From the NCBI GenBank assembly GCA_934658705.1, contig CAKUHP010000004.1, positions 5,199-69,198 of the forward strand: 64,000 bases of DNA, in the 5' to 3' direction. The notes beneath the pieces are model-generated. The model was not told the origin of the DNA, did no database searches, and saw nothing but the letters and a program-made list of their open reading frames with translations. This DNA is from an uncultured Collinsella sp. GTDB taxonomy: Bacteria > Actinomycetota > Coriobacteriia > Coriobacteriales > Coriobacteriaceae. Shown here one piece after another: positions 18,415 to 27,280 of this stretch. The stretch's first letter is position 1. Each line of letters begins with the position of its first letter. Made by a program: the position numbers and the translations under genes.

Positions 18415-19632
18415 CTAATCCCACTCCTCAATTCGAGTGAGGTATGGGTCGGCACCGTAGCGGCCGGATAGATACTGCTTGTCGAAGGCCGCGTTCCTGC
18501 TGACCAGGTTGCCGTTTGCCTCGTGGATATCGGCAAGCGACCACAGCTGGCTCGCCTCACCCTCGCCGCGCGCCGCGAACCATATCTCGTCGCGGCGGAA
18601 CACGTCGTTTCGCATGGTTGACACATCCTGGGACGAGAAGATGAGCTGCGCGCCACTCTTGTTGACCTCAGGATCCTTAAACAGCAGAATCACATAGCGA
18701 AGAAGCTTCGGGTGCAGTTTGGCGTCGAGCTCGTCTACCACAACGGTGCCACCACGCTCAAGCGCTGTCATCAGATACGCAGCCAACCCCATGAGCTTCT
18801 GGGTTCCGGCAGATTCCTCGGATAAACGCAGCTCGTACGCCTTGCCGCCCACCTCATGCCTCACGAAGACGCGCTGGCCGCGCCACTCCGGCGCCCTCTC
18901 CACTCTGAAGCCATTAATACGCACATCAACGGCGCGCAAAAAACGCGTGACCTCGGGTGAGTCATCCTCGTCGAGCAATTGTTCGAGCATCTGCTCCAGA
19001 TAGGAGCTGTTATAGTTCAGGAACACCCCGTCAAGAAACCAGCTGGCAGCCTCCTTGACCACCGGCGCGTCAAAGTTGATGCAGAGAAACGACAGGAACG
19101 GCAGCCTCGGGTTGAATCTCGCAGCCGTCACGAGCTTACGCAGCGTGGGACCGAGTTCAACCTCTGCGCCCTCACGCTCGAACAGCATCGCCGTGCGTGA
19201 CGCTCCCAATTTTCGCCGCCACAGGCCTTCGGACACGATCTCATCGGCGTGTACGGACAAGGCATAGCGGTACTCGTGGTCGCCTGCGCGGTAGTAGAGC
19301 TCGAACTCAGTGGGCTCGGCAGCAGATACGTCATCGAACTCGAACGCCGAACAACGGGCTATCGAAGGACGATCGCCCCCTGTCGCATCAGCACTGGCAG
19401 ACAGCAGTCTGATCGGTCTGGCCACCGCCGAGCGAACGTAGTCGAGAGCTTCGAGCAGGTTAGACTTGCCGCCAGCGTTAGGCCCGTACACCGCAGCCAC
19501 CGGAAGAAAACTTTGCCCGTCAGGGCACTCTATGAGGGAGCGCTCGAACTCCCTCATCGATGTTGCCTGCATGGAAAGCTCAGTTTCGTCGCGATAGGAT
19601 CTGTAGTTCCTAAAGGTAAACTGGCAAAGCAT
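18415..19632 (-). CDS. RloA / AbiLi-like AAA family ATPase
   Basis: About 405 residues. The N-terminus 'FTFRNYRSYRDETELSM' is typical of RecF/SMC-like AAA_15/AAA_21 ATPases. Walker A is 'GPNAGGKSN', the ABC-type signature 'SEESAGTQKL', Walker B 'GTVVVDELDAKLHP', and the switch region 'FSSQD'. It pairs with the RloB-like gene one base downstream as a probable sensor-effector defence module. The start is placed at the ATG at 19632 where homology begins. An ATG at 19644 (nearer AAAGGA) and longer forms are possible. Confidence 0.88.
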   Translation of the reverse strand: MLCQFTFRNYRSYRDETELSMQATSMREFERSLIECPDGQSFLPVAAVYGPNAGGKSNLLEALDYVRSAVARPIRLLSASADATGGDRPSIARCSAFEFDDVSAAEPTEFELYYRAGDHEYRYALSVHADEIVSEGLWRRKLGASRTAMLFEREGAEVELGPTLRKLVTAARFNPRLPFLSFLCINFDAPVVKEAASWFLDGVFLNYNSSYLEQMLEQLLDEDDSPEVTRFLRAVDVRINGFRVERAPEWRGQRVFVRHEVGGKAYELRLSEESAGTQKLMGLAAYLMTALERGGTVVVDELDAKLHPKLLRYVILLFKDPEVNKSGAQLIFSSQDVSTMRNDVFRRDEIWFAARGEGEASQLWSLADIHEANGNLVSRNAAFDKQYLSGRYGADPYLTRIEEWD

Positions 19633-19887
19633 CGGCCTCAACATTCCTTTCATTGTTTTGAAAAGATATTTCAGGGTTTTTCTTTGATTATAGACTTTAA
19701 ATATAATCATTCAAGTGTTTACAGCACCCGAGAGAGCCAGCGTATCCTGTTAAGCCTATTAAAATCCAAGAGACTAAACATCCGCCCGAAGAATTAGCCC
19801 CAAGCCCGCATTTCGCCACAACGTTGAAGTCGAACTTGCGACAGCGGGAACACTATTACGGGCCGCCGTCGCTAAGAAGCCGAATCC

Positions 19888-20115
19888 TTATCCCCTCGGC
19901 GGGAAGGGGTCGTGTCCATGGGAATCCTTTGCGCGGATTCTGCCGTCGCGACCATGGACGATCAACTCCGACTCTTGATTGGAGCAAATGCGCCGACCGA
20001 GCTTTATCGCCTCGCTCTGAGTCGTCGTAACGAAAGAAGCGCGACTTGCCCCTTCGCCCTTAACCTGCCAATTGCCATCCGAACGCTTCGTAACGTGCTG
20101 ATTTCTACCTTTCAT
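19888..20115 (-). CDS. DUF2188 family small protein
   Basis: A 75-residue protein matching the DUF2188 family from end to end: 'NQHVTKRSDGNWQVKGEGA' then a T-Q-x-E-A-I-x-x-G segment, and the signature 'ELIVHGRDGRIRAKDSHG' with the ending 'DPFPPRG'. The family has no settled function and is common in accessory regions. A GTG start two codons upstream is possible. It is isolated between the RloA-like gene and a pseudogene. Confidence 0.85.
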   Translation of the reverse strand: MKGRNQHVTKRSDGNWQVKGEGASRASFVTTTQSEAIKLGRRICSNQESELIVHGRDGRIRAKDSHGHDPFPPRG

Positions 20116-20305
20116 ACTCACTTCGCCTTCAACTCTGAACTCGCCGACGTGTCTACAGCATGAGATATGCGACAGACACCTCCGTGCCGTTTTTCAAAAG
20201 TGTAGCCACTGGCGCGGACATTAAACGAAGCGCGCGCAACGAGCAAGTTAATCTTTTTGGCCTTCTGGCTGCCCTACAAACCAAAGCGAAAGAGCAGAGA
20301 GGGCG

Positions 20306-20854
20306 CTGAAGCTCACATCCAAAGAACCCTATATCGACGACCCGATGGACAGGCACCTCTATATGAACGCAGCCGGCTACTGCCATGATCTGCCCGGCGA
20401 GCAGGGCAATCCGCTGGAAGTGTCTTTAGCGTACGGGATGGGCATCTACGCCAACTGGCTCTTGCCGATCTACTGCATGTTCACGGTACAAGAGAGCGAC
20501 ATCGTTGTCAGCACTGTCGTGATTACCGGGCGAATGATCGATGAGTTCAGGTGCGCCGGTGGCTGAATCGGCATCGTGAGGCACAGCCGCCTCGAGCGAC
20601 CACCAAATCGGAAGAGTGCTTCTGGTAATAACACTTCTCTGCACGGCTCCGTCTTCTATGGCGCCCCAACTCCACGCCCCACCTATGAGGCACTCCGAGG
20701 CATCACGCGCAGCCTCACTATAAAAACGCCCAAATATGTGTATCAACGCGAGCATCGAATCATCGGATCGCAACCAGTCGAGTGGCGCCTAAAATCCGAC
20801 AAGAACAGACCTGGCTGCAAAATCGAAGAGTATGGTCATGTAGAGCTAGCTTAA
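20306..20854 (+). pseudogene. Broken paralog of the 27924-28595 gene (DUF2971-like)
   Basis: The translated stretch aligns along its length with the intact gene at 27924-28595 ('LYMNAAGYCHDLPGEQGNPLE', 'LPIYCMFTV', 'TIKTPKYVYQREHRIIG', 'PGCKIEEY'). The reading frame is interrupted by TGA at 20564-20566, exactly where the intact copy has Trp in 'NGWICIV'. The same frame then continues to a stop at 20854. The N-terminal 15 or so codons and start codon are missing or unrecognisable. Confidence 0.85.
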
Positions 20855-20922
20855 TCAGGCCATCGGGCATATTAATAATATTATTAAATCAGTCCATAAT
20901 CGTCGTTAACTGGGTGAGGCAA

Positions 20923-22509
20923 TTGACAGAAAGCAGACCAAAATATGAGTATTGGCTACCCAATACCGACAACATAAAGTCCTGCCGCGTTGCCCAAGTC
21001 AACTCCGTCGTTATCATCGGAGCAAATGGGTCTGGCAAATCAAAACTCGGAGCTTGGATAGAGCAACAAGATTTCGAAAAGGTCCATAGAATCTCAGCAC
21101 AACGCGATATCAATTTTTCTGAGAGAGTCCCTTTAAAAAGCTTTACAGAAGCAGAAGATAACGTTTTTTACGGCGGCTCCCAATATAAGGAGAACAAACA
21201 AGTTCGATGGGGATGGGGTGAAAGCTACACAACAAAGCTCCTTGACGATTTTGACGATGTTTTAGCAGCCCTCATCGCACAAGTAAATCTTGAAAACCAG
21301 CGGTTTATTGATGAATGCAGGAATGCAGAGTCTATTTCTGCAGAAAGGCCCCCTCTACCGAAAACAGCACTAGATAAGCTTAAAGTAATTTGGAATGAAG
21401 TCTTTCCTCAAAGAAAGATCGAGCAGGAAGACGCGGCCTTCTACGCGTACTCCAATAGTAAAACGGATCGCTACAGCGCGACGCAAATGAGTGACGGCGA
21501 GCGTTCAGTGCTATATCTTGCCGCACAAGTTCTTTGTGTCCCAAACGACAAAATAATCATCATGGATGAGCCAGAAGTTCATTTGCATCCATCGCTTATG
21601 GCGCGACTCTGGACTTCCCTAGAGCAGTCGCGCCCAGACTGCCTCTTTATCTACATAACCCACGATGTTAATTTCGCTTCAACACACCGGAGCTCGGATA
21701 TCATCTGGGTTAAGAATTTCGATGGCACCAAATGGGAATTAGAAACACTTCCCGATAGCGACCTTCCAAAGGAGCTCTTAATAGAGCTCCTTGGCAACCG
21801 GAAAGAGGTCCTATTCGTTGAAGGAACCGAAGGAAGTTACGACAAGCGGATCTATTCCGCACTCTTTCCCGATTGTTATGTAGTCCCTTCCGGCGGATGC
21901 GAGCAGGTCATCAATAATGTGAAGGCATATAATCGTACCTCAAGCCTTCATGCCATAAAGGCCCGGGGCATCATAGACAGAGACTTTAAAACCGAGGAAC
22001 AGCTCAACGCCCTTAAGGAAAAGGGAATCTTCCACCTCAAGGTCGCAGAAGTTGAAAATCTCTTTCTCACCAAAGAAGCGGTGCAGATTCTATCTCAGCG
22101 TTTCGGTGCTGATGCAGATAAGACCTTTTCCAGCATTAAGACATATGTAAGTGAAAGGTTCAGCAAACAAGCAAAGAAGCAGACATCGGAAGCGCTTGTA
22201 GCAGGCGTAAAGGAAGTGCTTTCCGGAATAACTATTTCGGATAATGAGCAGTTGACTGCCGATGGCATAGCATCCTTAATTGATATTTCGAGCATAGAAA
22301 AGAACGTTAACGACAGATATCAACAGGCCATTGAAGACCATGATTACAATGAGATTCTCGGGCTATTTAACGACAAGTCTCTTGCAACAAGCGTTGGGCA
22401 TTACTTTGGTATTGATAACAAAATCTATGTCGATCGTGCAATTTCCTTGTTGGAAGGCGACCTGAGAGACGAACTCTCCGAAGCCCTAAGGCACTTTATT
22501 TCGCACTGA
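20923..22509 (+). CDS. AAA ATPase fused to a DUF4435-like (Toprim-related) domain, PARIS-like
   Basis: About 528 residues. The first 310 form an ABC/AAA_15-type ATPase: Walker A 'GANGSGKSK', signature 'MSDGERSVLY', Walker B 'KIIIMDEPEVHLHP' and H-loop 'YITHDVN'. The C-terminal part starts 'EVLFVEGTEGSYDKRIYSA', with 'GIIDRDF' and a helical tail, fitting DUF4435. The two-gene defence system PARIS uses an AAA ATPase (AriA) plus a DUF4435 protein (AriB), and fused versions are known. This is a plausible single-gene form. The start is uncertain: TTG at 20923 after ggtgagg, or GTG at 20914. A+T-rich codon use sets it apart from core genes. Confidence 0.78.
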   Translation: MTESRPKYEYWLPNTDNIKSCRVAQVNSVVIIGANGSGKSKLGAWIEQQDFEKVHRISAQRDINFSERVPLKSFTEAEDNVFYGGSQYKENKQVRWGWGESYTTKLLDDFDDVLAALIAQVNLENQRFIDECRNAESISAERPPLPKTALDKLKVIWNEVFPQRKIEQEDAAFYAYSNSKTDRYSATQMSDGERSVLYLAAQVLCVPNDKIIIMDEPEVHLHPSLMARLWTSLEQSRPDCLFIYITHDVNFASTHRSSDIIWVKNFDGTKWELETLPDSDLPKELLIELLGNRKEVLFVEGTEGSYDKRIYSALFPDCYVVPSGGCEQVINNVKAYNRTSSLHAIKARGIIDRDFKTEEQLNALKEKGIFHLKVAEVENLFLTKEAVQILSQRFGADADKTFSSIKTYVSERFSKQAKKQTSEALVAGVKEVLSGITISDNEQLTADGIASLIDISSIEKNVNDRYQQAIEDHDYNEILGLFNDKSLATSVGHYFGIDNKIYVDRAISLLEGDLRDELSEALRHFISH

Positions 22510-22528
22510 ACGGCCTCTTCACACCAAG

Positions 22529-22559
22529 TGAGGTCCGGCCAGGCCATTGACCGGACCTC
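22529..22559 (+). terminator. Strong hairpin after the PARIS-like gene
   Basis: Arms GAGGTCCGG and CCGGACCTC form a stem 20 bases after the stop codon. No T-run follows, so termination may be inefficient or factor-dependent. Confidence 0.45.
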
Positions 22560-22594
22560 GCGCCAATAGCGGGCGCGCTCCATACCACCACAAA

Positions 22595-22903
22595 TCACCC
22601 CCCGTCCATGGCCGTCCAGCTTACAGGCTCAATGCCCGGAAGAGACGTTAGGCGAGAGGGGCAGGCAACCTGATAGTTCCCGTAATTTGTCCTGCGCTGC
22701 ATAGAAGCGGAGACATATACCGCTTTGCGGGCGCGAGTGACGCCGACGCACAGCAGGCCCATTTCCTCAATAAGCCCGTCTGGCATTTTCTTCGCATCGA
22801 CGATCTGGTATCCATACGCAGAACGCGAGCACATACCAGCGCTTTCACACCGAGAGCAAATCCCTCCAAGCCAATCGAAACAGCTGATAACAAAGAGACA
22901 CGA
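22595..22903 (-). pseudogene. C-terminal remnant of a UvrD/Rep-type helicase
   Basis: The frame ends with 'GLIEEMGLLCVGVTRARKAVYVS', which is helicase motif VI of UvrD/PcrA enzymes (EExRLLYVGxTRAxxxLY), and 'YGNYQVACPSRLTSLPGI', matching the family tail (PSRFL.EIP). Upstream in the same frame there are about 23 more codons with Cys pairs, then no recognisable helicase motifs. The rest of the gene, over 500 codons, is gone. It lies on the opposite strand to the PARIS-like gene. Confidence 0.7.
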
Positions 22904-23098
22904 GAACTATGTCGGCACCAGTAATCAAGCGCAATATCGACGGTGCCATTACGCAATATTCGATAAAGATCAAATGAGTAAACATCAATCCGGTCAACAT
23001 AAAAGCAGAAGTAGATGTCTTGCTTAACATCGATAGTTTTAAACTAATTAACGAAACTCCACAAAGCTTTCCCCTAATTACGACATGAGGAGATGCGC
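22904..23098. other. A+T-rich intergenic stretch
   Basis: No gene is supported here. The last bases hold the ribosome binding site (gaggag) of the next gene. Confidence 0.5.
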
Positions 23099-23809
23099 AT
23101 GCCAGAGCAGTCACCAATTAGCACTTTCGAATCGTTCCGGCAAACATACTGGACCTACTACTTAGCCCTTGAAGATCGTCTCCTGCAGACAGAAAGGTGC
23201 TGCGCATTCTCGCAGAGGAATACAGAGGCATTTTCAATCGAATACCTCACCTTGCTTTTGTCTACCTGCGGTGAAGTTGACTCGCTGGCAAAAGCTATCG
23301 GAACGCACTTCTTTCCTGAGGCAGATCTAAACAACTGCACAATTTCTAAGTGGGGATACTATCTTTGCCAATCTTTCCCGGGAATAGACACGAAAGTCCT
23401 CCAATTTAAGAATGGGATGCAATTAAAACCCTTTGATAGCTGGCAACAAACCGCAGCAACAAATAAAAAGGGACAAACCATCTATGTAAAAGCGTCGGGC
23501 TCAAAGCGCCTCCAATGGTGGACAGACTACAATAAAGTCAAACACTCCAGAGCATCAATCGATCCAGATCGAGGCTTAGCCAATTACGAAAAAGCCAATC
23601 AGGGCAACGTCATCAAAGCGATGGGAGCGCTTTTTCTTCTCAATAGACTTATGATGCAAAGACTGGATGCAGATGCTTACCAAGCAATAGAGCGATCGAA
23701 GCTTTTCAAACTATGCAACTCCCCAGATGAGACCGTGACTTTCATTTGTTATGGGAGCAAAGGTGTCCCGCTTCAAATAACGCATAAAGCGCCAAGGGCA
23801 AGAATATAG
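23099..23809 (+). CDS. Unknown protein, possibly HEPN-like
   Basis: A 236-residue soluble, helix-rich protein I do not recognise. The stretch 'LQWWTDYNKVKHSR' followed by a 'YEKANQGNVIKAMGALFLL' helix resembles the end of HEPN-like four-helix domains (WxxYNxxKHxR...AxxxNxxxALxxL). The start at 23099 is preferred to 23093 because gaggag lies six bases upstream. It is followed 93 bases later by another unknown gene on the same strand, and both are A+T-richer than the core. The pair may act together. Confidence 0.6.
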   Translation: MPEQSPISTFESFRQTYWTYYLALEDRLLQTERCCAFSQRNTEAFSIEYLTLLLSTCGEVDSLAKAIGTHFFPEADLNNCTISKWGYYLCQSFPGIDTKVLQFKNGMQLKPFDSWQQTAATNKKGQTIYVKASGSKRLQWWTDYNKVKHSRASIDPDRGLANYEKANQGNVIKAMGALFLLNRLMMQRLDADAYQAIERSKLFKLCNSPDETVTFICYGSKGVPLQITHKAPRARI

Positions 23810-23902
23810 CAAGCAAAGAAAGCGATCACGGGGAAACGGAGCCGAGGAAACCAAGATCTTTAGTCATCGCGCTCCAACAACCCTCAAAGAAGAAAAGGGA
23901 TT

Positions 23903-25084
23903 ATGGCTGGATCAAACAAACAAAAGGGACAAATAGAAAATACTGAATGCTCCTACGGATACTTCACCATTTTAAAAGCTAAAGACCAAGATACTGAAGC
24001 GGTCCTAAACTGTGAAATGCCACTTCAAAAAGACGAATATGAAGTGGCAAAAGCAGAACTCGAAAAACTAATAAGCATCTCTAACTTAACTGAGATCATC
24101 CTAGATTTCGAAGATGCTCAATCTGAGCTCACCATGTCCATTAATGCAATCGACCCAAATGACCGTAAGTCGATGAAGGCAGCACAAGCAGCTACAGAGC
24201 ACTTCGTAGAGTCAGTTGTAAGGACCGTCACCCATTACAAAAGACAATTGCACACCGCTTACGGAGACTGCGTAGCAAAGTCTTTTGATAATGAGATTTC
24301 AGAGATTTACGACAACGGCAACGCTTATGCATTGCTCTACAAGCTAAGAAATATATATCAACACGAGGGGGCCATCCCGCTAAAGCTAAGCAGGAACTTC
24401 GGGGAAGACGGCATTGTTAAAACGAGCATCATTCTCGATAGCGCAAAAATGCTAAATGGTCATATTGCGAGCTATCTCAACGCTAAAGTCAAAAACTTCA
24501 TCACAAGTAATCCCGAACCCGACGTTCATGCCTTGGCAAAAGAAGTGTTCGACCAGCTGAGTGAATTAATGCAAAACTACATTGAAACGAAGCTGATTGA
24601 TACCGAGTTTGCCAAAACAGACAGCAGCTACATCGACCTTTTCTTAAAGTTGGACAAACCGTGTGACGTATTGTTTCTTACGAAGATGAAAGAAACAACT
24701 GACTCGGGATCCCGTGGGATCAACATGATGCAAACCCAAATAACCCTCGAATATTTATGCAAACTGCTGTCAGCCTATCTTTCCAATCGGCCAGAAGTAC
24801 TCTTCTCTTTTTGGGGCCAAAGCCTAGGCAAGAAAGCGAAAGAATTTCTTCCAGGGTTGCAAGATGTGCTAGGTCCAAACTATTTCTCCAACAGGAATCC
24901 TATTCGCATTACGGGCGTTCAATATTCATGGCAAAGAGGGACGTGCGCTCTAGTGGAACCAACTCCAGAAATCTGCTGCATGCTGCATCGCGATGATATG
25001 GCAATACCAGCAGTAGAGCAACTTGACCTCTATTGGGACCTATTTGAGAAACTAGTTAAAGGCCTTGAAGCCTTGTCGGAATAA
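23903..25084 (+). CDS. Unknown protein with an RNxxxH (HEPN-type) motif
   Basis: A 393-residue protein without recognisable named domains. Residues 149-154 read R-N-I-Y-Q-H in 'KLRNIYQHEG', the Rx4-6H arrangement with a polar residue after Arg that marks HEPN ribonucleases. The C-terminal half has 'SSYIDLFLKLDKPCDVLFLTK' and aromatic-rich segments. No membrane spans are seen. The gene follows the other unknown protein on the same strand. A defence or toxin role is inferred from the motif and the island context only. Confidence 0.6.
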   Translation: MAGSNKQKGQIENTECSYGYFTILKAKDQDTEAVLNCEMPLQKDEYEVAKAELEKLISISNLTEIILDFEDAQSELTMSINAIDPNDRKSMKAAQAATEHFVESVVRTVTHYKRQLHTAYGDCVAKSFDNEISEIYDNGNAYALLYKLRNIYQHEGAIPLKLSRNFGEDGIVKTSIILDSAKMLNGHIASYLNAKVKNFITSNPEPDVHALAKEVFDQLSELMQNYIETKLIDTEFAKTDSSYIDLFLKLDKPCDVLFLTKMKETTDSGSRGINMMQTQITLEYLCKLLSAYLSNRPEVLFSFWGQSLGKKAKEFLPGLQDVLGPNYFSNRNPIRITGVQYSWQRGTCALVEPTPEICCMLHRDDMAIPAVEQLDLYWDLFEKLVKGLEALSE

Positions 25085-25452
25085 TTACCGAAGCACAAGA
25101 ACAGAAATCTAAGCTAACGAAGAACCCGAAACCAACAAGAGCCAAGCCGCAAACCCGGTTATCCCAAACGAAGGCATGCCCCAGCAGCCCTCTGTAACAT
25201 GGGTGCAAGCGAGCAAATACTCGAAACAATGGCATAAATCACCGCCAACGACAAAAGGGCACCGGAGCCCATATCGGCTCCGGTGCCATGCACAATATCG
25301 CAATCAATAGGTCTTTAGGACCGGGTCCGAATGCGCGTGCCTATTGACAGTAGCTTTCTCATATTATAAAAAGCGCCGAATCAGCCAACTTACCGATTCG
25401 GCACCCCATCACTTTTGCACACAGCGACACGCAAGCGCAAATCGAGCGCGGC
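25085..25452. other. Intergenic stretch with repeat-derived hairpin
   Basis: No gene is supported. A strong hairpin (GGCACCGGAGCC and GGCTCCGGTGCC around 25257-25286) and the words 'GCAAGCGAGCAAATACT' (about 25205) are diverged copies of sequence found beside the IS21-like remnant at 40611-40700 and again at 37504-37590. This looks like debris of the same element. Confidence 0.5.
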
Positions 25453-25902
25453 TTACTCACTCTGAAAAGATGCATCGCTGTCTGCTGCCAATTCCGAAGG
25501 AAGAATTGCCGGCAGCGTTAAAGCCCCCATAGGCGAAAGTCCGGTAACGACCATCAGATAGCTCTTTGCGTGACCATATGCCATGGAAATCGCATTAGAG
25601 AGGAGATAACGACGCGCCTCATCGTCCGACAGCTCAAACGGCAATTTTGTAGACACCGAAATAGCAACCGTCACATCAGCGCGCATTTTTTCTTTTGCAT
25701 CGTCTCTATCAATCAGGCTGCCACACACATACAGCTTTATGTCCGCACGCTCGCCCGCCTTGTCCCTCAACAGATGGACATCCTGATAACTAACGTCAAC
25801 TTTTAAATCCATATTCTGGGAGGGCTCATTCTCAATATGAAAAGTTGAGTCGACAACAAACAAATGAACAACCTGAATAGGCGCAATGAAATCCTTGCTC
25901 AT
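25453..25902 (-). CDS. SecB-like chaperone of a TAC module
   Basis: A 149-residue SecB-fold protein: beta-rich 'MDLKVDVSYQDVHLLRDKAG' and the C-terminal 'YLLSNAISMAYGHAKSYLMVVTG', then 'LTLPAILPSEL', which parallel SecB's R-x-x-I...G-F-P-x-L.L.P.NF ending. It overlaps the antitoxin stop (ATGA). In toxin-antitoxin-chaperone systems such as Mycobacterium tuberculosis HigB-HigA-SecB, the chaperone folds and protects the antitoxin. General SecB is not expected in this Gram-positive phylum, which strengthens the TAC reading. Confidence 0.8.
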   Translation of the reverse strand: MSKDFIAPIQVVHLFVVDSTFHIENEPSQNMDLKVDVSYQDVHLLRDKAGERADIKLYVCGSLIDRDDAKEKMRADVTVAISVSTKLPFELSDDEARRYLLSNAISMAYGHAKSYLMVVTGLSPMGALTLPAILPSELAADSDASFQSE

Positions 25903-26291
25903 GCAGCCAACCCTCCCGGAATCATCTCAAAGTTCAATCGTCTAGCCGAGCAGTCGCTGTTGAATGAAGACCATTGTTCTCGGACAGAATTATTAGACGA
26001 AGAAAACGGCGCCTCATTCGAATAACTGGAAATGACCTGAGGAATGATTTTGATACCCAACGCAAGCTCAAACTTTGCGATTGTCTTCAGCGTCATGTTG
26101 GGCTGAGAATTCAACAGCTTCGAAAGGGACTGAAGGCTCACTCCCATGCGCTTTGCCAGCTCGCTTTTGCTTAAGCCCGAGCGCTGCATCTCGCGATGAA
26201 CAATAAACTCAATATCTAATGCATGCTCATAAGCACGAGTTTCGCTCGTTTCTGTTTCCGAGTAAAAGTCCGATAAATCGACCTTAACCAT
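25899..26291 (-). CDS. HigA-like antitoxin with XRE helix-turn-helix
   Basis: A 130-residue protein. The Cro/C1-type helix-turn-helix is 'SGLSKSELAKRMGVSLQSLS' followed by 'LLNSQPNMTLKTIAKFELAL' and 'GIKIIPQV', as in HigA antitoxins. The extra C-terminal 50 residues ('EAPFSSSNNSVREQW...') fit the chaperone-addiction tail of TAC antitoxins. It lies 40 bases after the toxin gene and overlaps secB. It should bind and silence both the toxin and its own promoter. Confidence 0.85.
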   Translation of the reverse strand: MVKVDLSDFYSETETSETRAYEHALDIEFIVHREMQRSGLSKSELAKRMGVSLQSLSKLLNSQPNMTLKTIAKFELALGIKIIPQVISSYSNEAPFSSSNNSVREQWSSFNSDCSARRLNFEMIPGGLAA

Positions 26292-26331
26292 TACAAGTCT
26301 CCATTTCGTAAGCGGGCCAAAAATGCCGACG

Positions 26332-26739
26332 CTATGACCCCAAAAGCTGCTTTGCTATCGCGGCCAACTGTTTTGCACGTTTAATTTCTTTAGAAATATT
26401 TCCCGAGCCTTGATGGCCCTTAAACCAAAAAAGCAAAACAATCTTGTCCACGCCCTGGCAAACCGCGTAGACCATTTCTCGATTAACCCCATCAAAACCC
26501 TTAAGCTCATATAGCCCGATCTTAGGGTCGATACATCAAAGCTTTGATGTTCCAATGACATCCTTTAACCCGTAATCATAGATTTTTGAAATCTGATTGA
26601 CCATTTTACGGGCGGTAAACTTCGTTTTAGGATCAGACATCATCTTCTGAAACTGAGAGTTCTCAGGGGAGGTGGTCAGTTCCCAAAAAGGTCGTCCCTC
26701 GGGATCAGCATATTCGACAAGTTCATAGTCACTAACCAA
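26332..26739 (-). pseudogene. RelE/HigB-like toxin interrupted by in-frame TGA
   Basis: Read through one TGA (26538-26536), the frame gives a 135-residue RelE/ParE-superfamily toxin. The first part runs 'MVSDYELVEYADPEGRPFW' ... 'MVNQISKIYDYGLKDVIG'. The second part runs 'IDPKIGLYELKGFDGVNREM', then 'VDKIVLLFWFKGHQG' and 'EIKRAKQLAAIAKQLL', the typical strand-LyELR and F-x-K-K-x-x-x-T/S pattern. Both parts are in the same frame, so a single nonsense change is the simplest explanation. Antitoxin and chaperone remain open. Readthrough is an unlikely alternative. Confidence 0.8.
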
Positions 26740-26907
26740 AAGCCACCCCCTCCGCTTCAGAAGAAACCAAATGTGGTTAACTTATAAGTTAAGTTTAGTC
26801 AAATTCAAATACATAGCAAGCCACAAGCCGAGTTCAAGCAATCTGCATTATTGGCTCAGAGATACGCGGGAGAGAGGCGGCAGAAACTATATTGGCAAAT
26901 AAGGCCC
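26740..26907. other. TAC promoter region
   Basis: An A+T-rich stretch directly upstream of the toxin gene. It contains 'AACTTATAAGTTAAG' (around 26781), a short palindrome-like word that could be the operator bound by the HigA-like antitoxin. Nothing else is seen. Confidence 0.4.
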
Positions 26908-27280
26908 TCAGCGAGGTGCCCAAACCTTTATGGAAATCAGCGACATACCCAGGGAGGCGAACACGAGGCACGCAACTGCCCGGTCACCGTCGCCGGTCTT
27001 GGGGAGTGCGAACGTCGGCGCTGTTGCTGGCTTGGTCTTTTTGGTGGTCTTGGTCGCAAGCATCTTGGTAGACGCAGGCTCGGGCATTGCGCCCGGCTTA
27101 TGAGACGAATCAGGCGTAGATGCGGGATCTTCGCTGGACTTGGTCTCGTCGCTGGATTTTTCTTCACCGCCGGGCTTTGTATCCCCCGCGGGATCGCCAC
27201 CGGTGGGCTCATCGGTACCAGGCCGGGTCTCCCCCGCCAGCGGTAAGGCGCTTGTAGGCTCAATTGAGCGGGACAAGCAC
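26908..27280 (-). pseudogene. C-terminal remnant of an LPXTG cell-wall anchored protein
   Basis: The frame shows a Pro/Thr/Ser/Lys/Glu-rich spacer ('PGTDEPTGGDPAGDTKPGGE') leading to 'FALPKTGDGDRAVACLVFA' and a short basic end. This is a complete sortase sorting signal: LPKTG, a hydrophobic span and a C-terminal charged tail. No signal peptide or folded domain precedes it in frame, so only the anchor is left. Confidence 0.75.

Noticed and set aside
20923..22903. Gabija system (GajA plus GajB)
   Set aside because: The ATPase C-terminal half looks like DUF4435, the UvrD-like piece is a fragment on the opposite strand, and no intact helicase is present.
26536..26538. Selenocysteine at the TGA in the toxin gene
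   Set aside because: RelE-type toxins do not use selenocysteine, and I saw no convincing SECIS hairpin after the TGA. A nonsense change is simpler.
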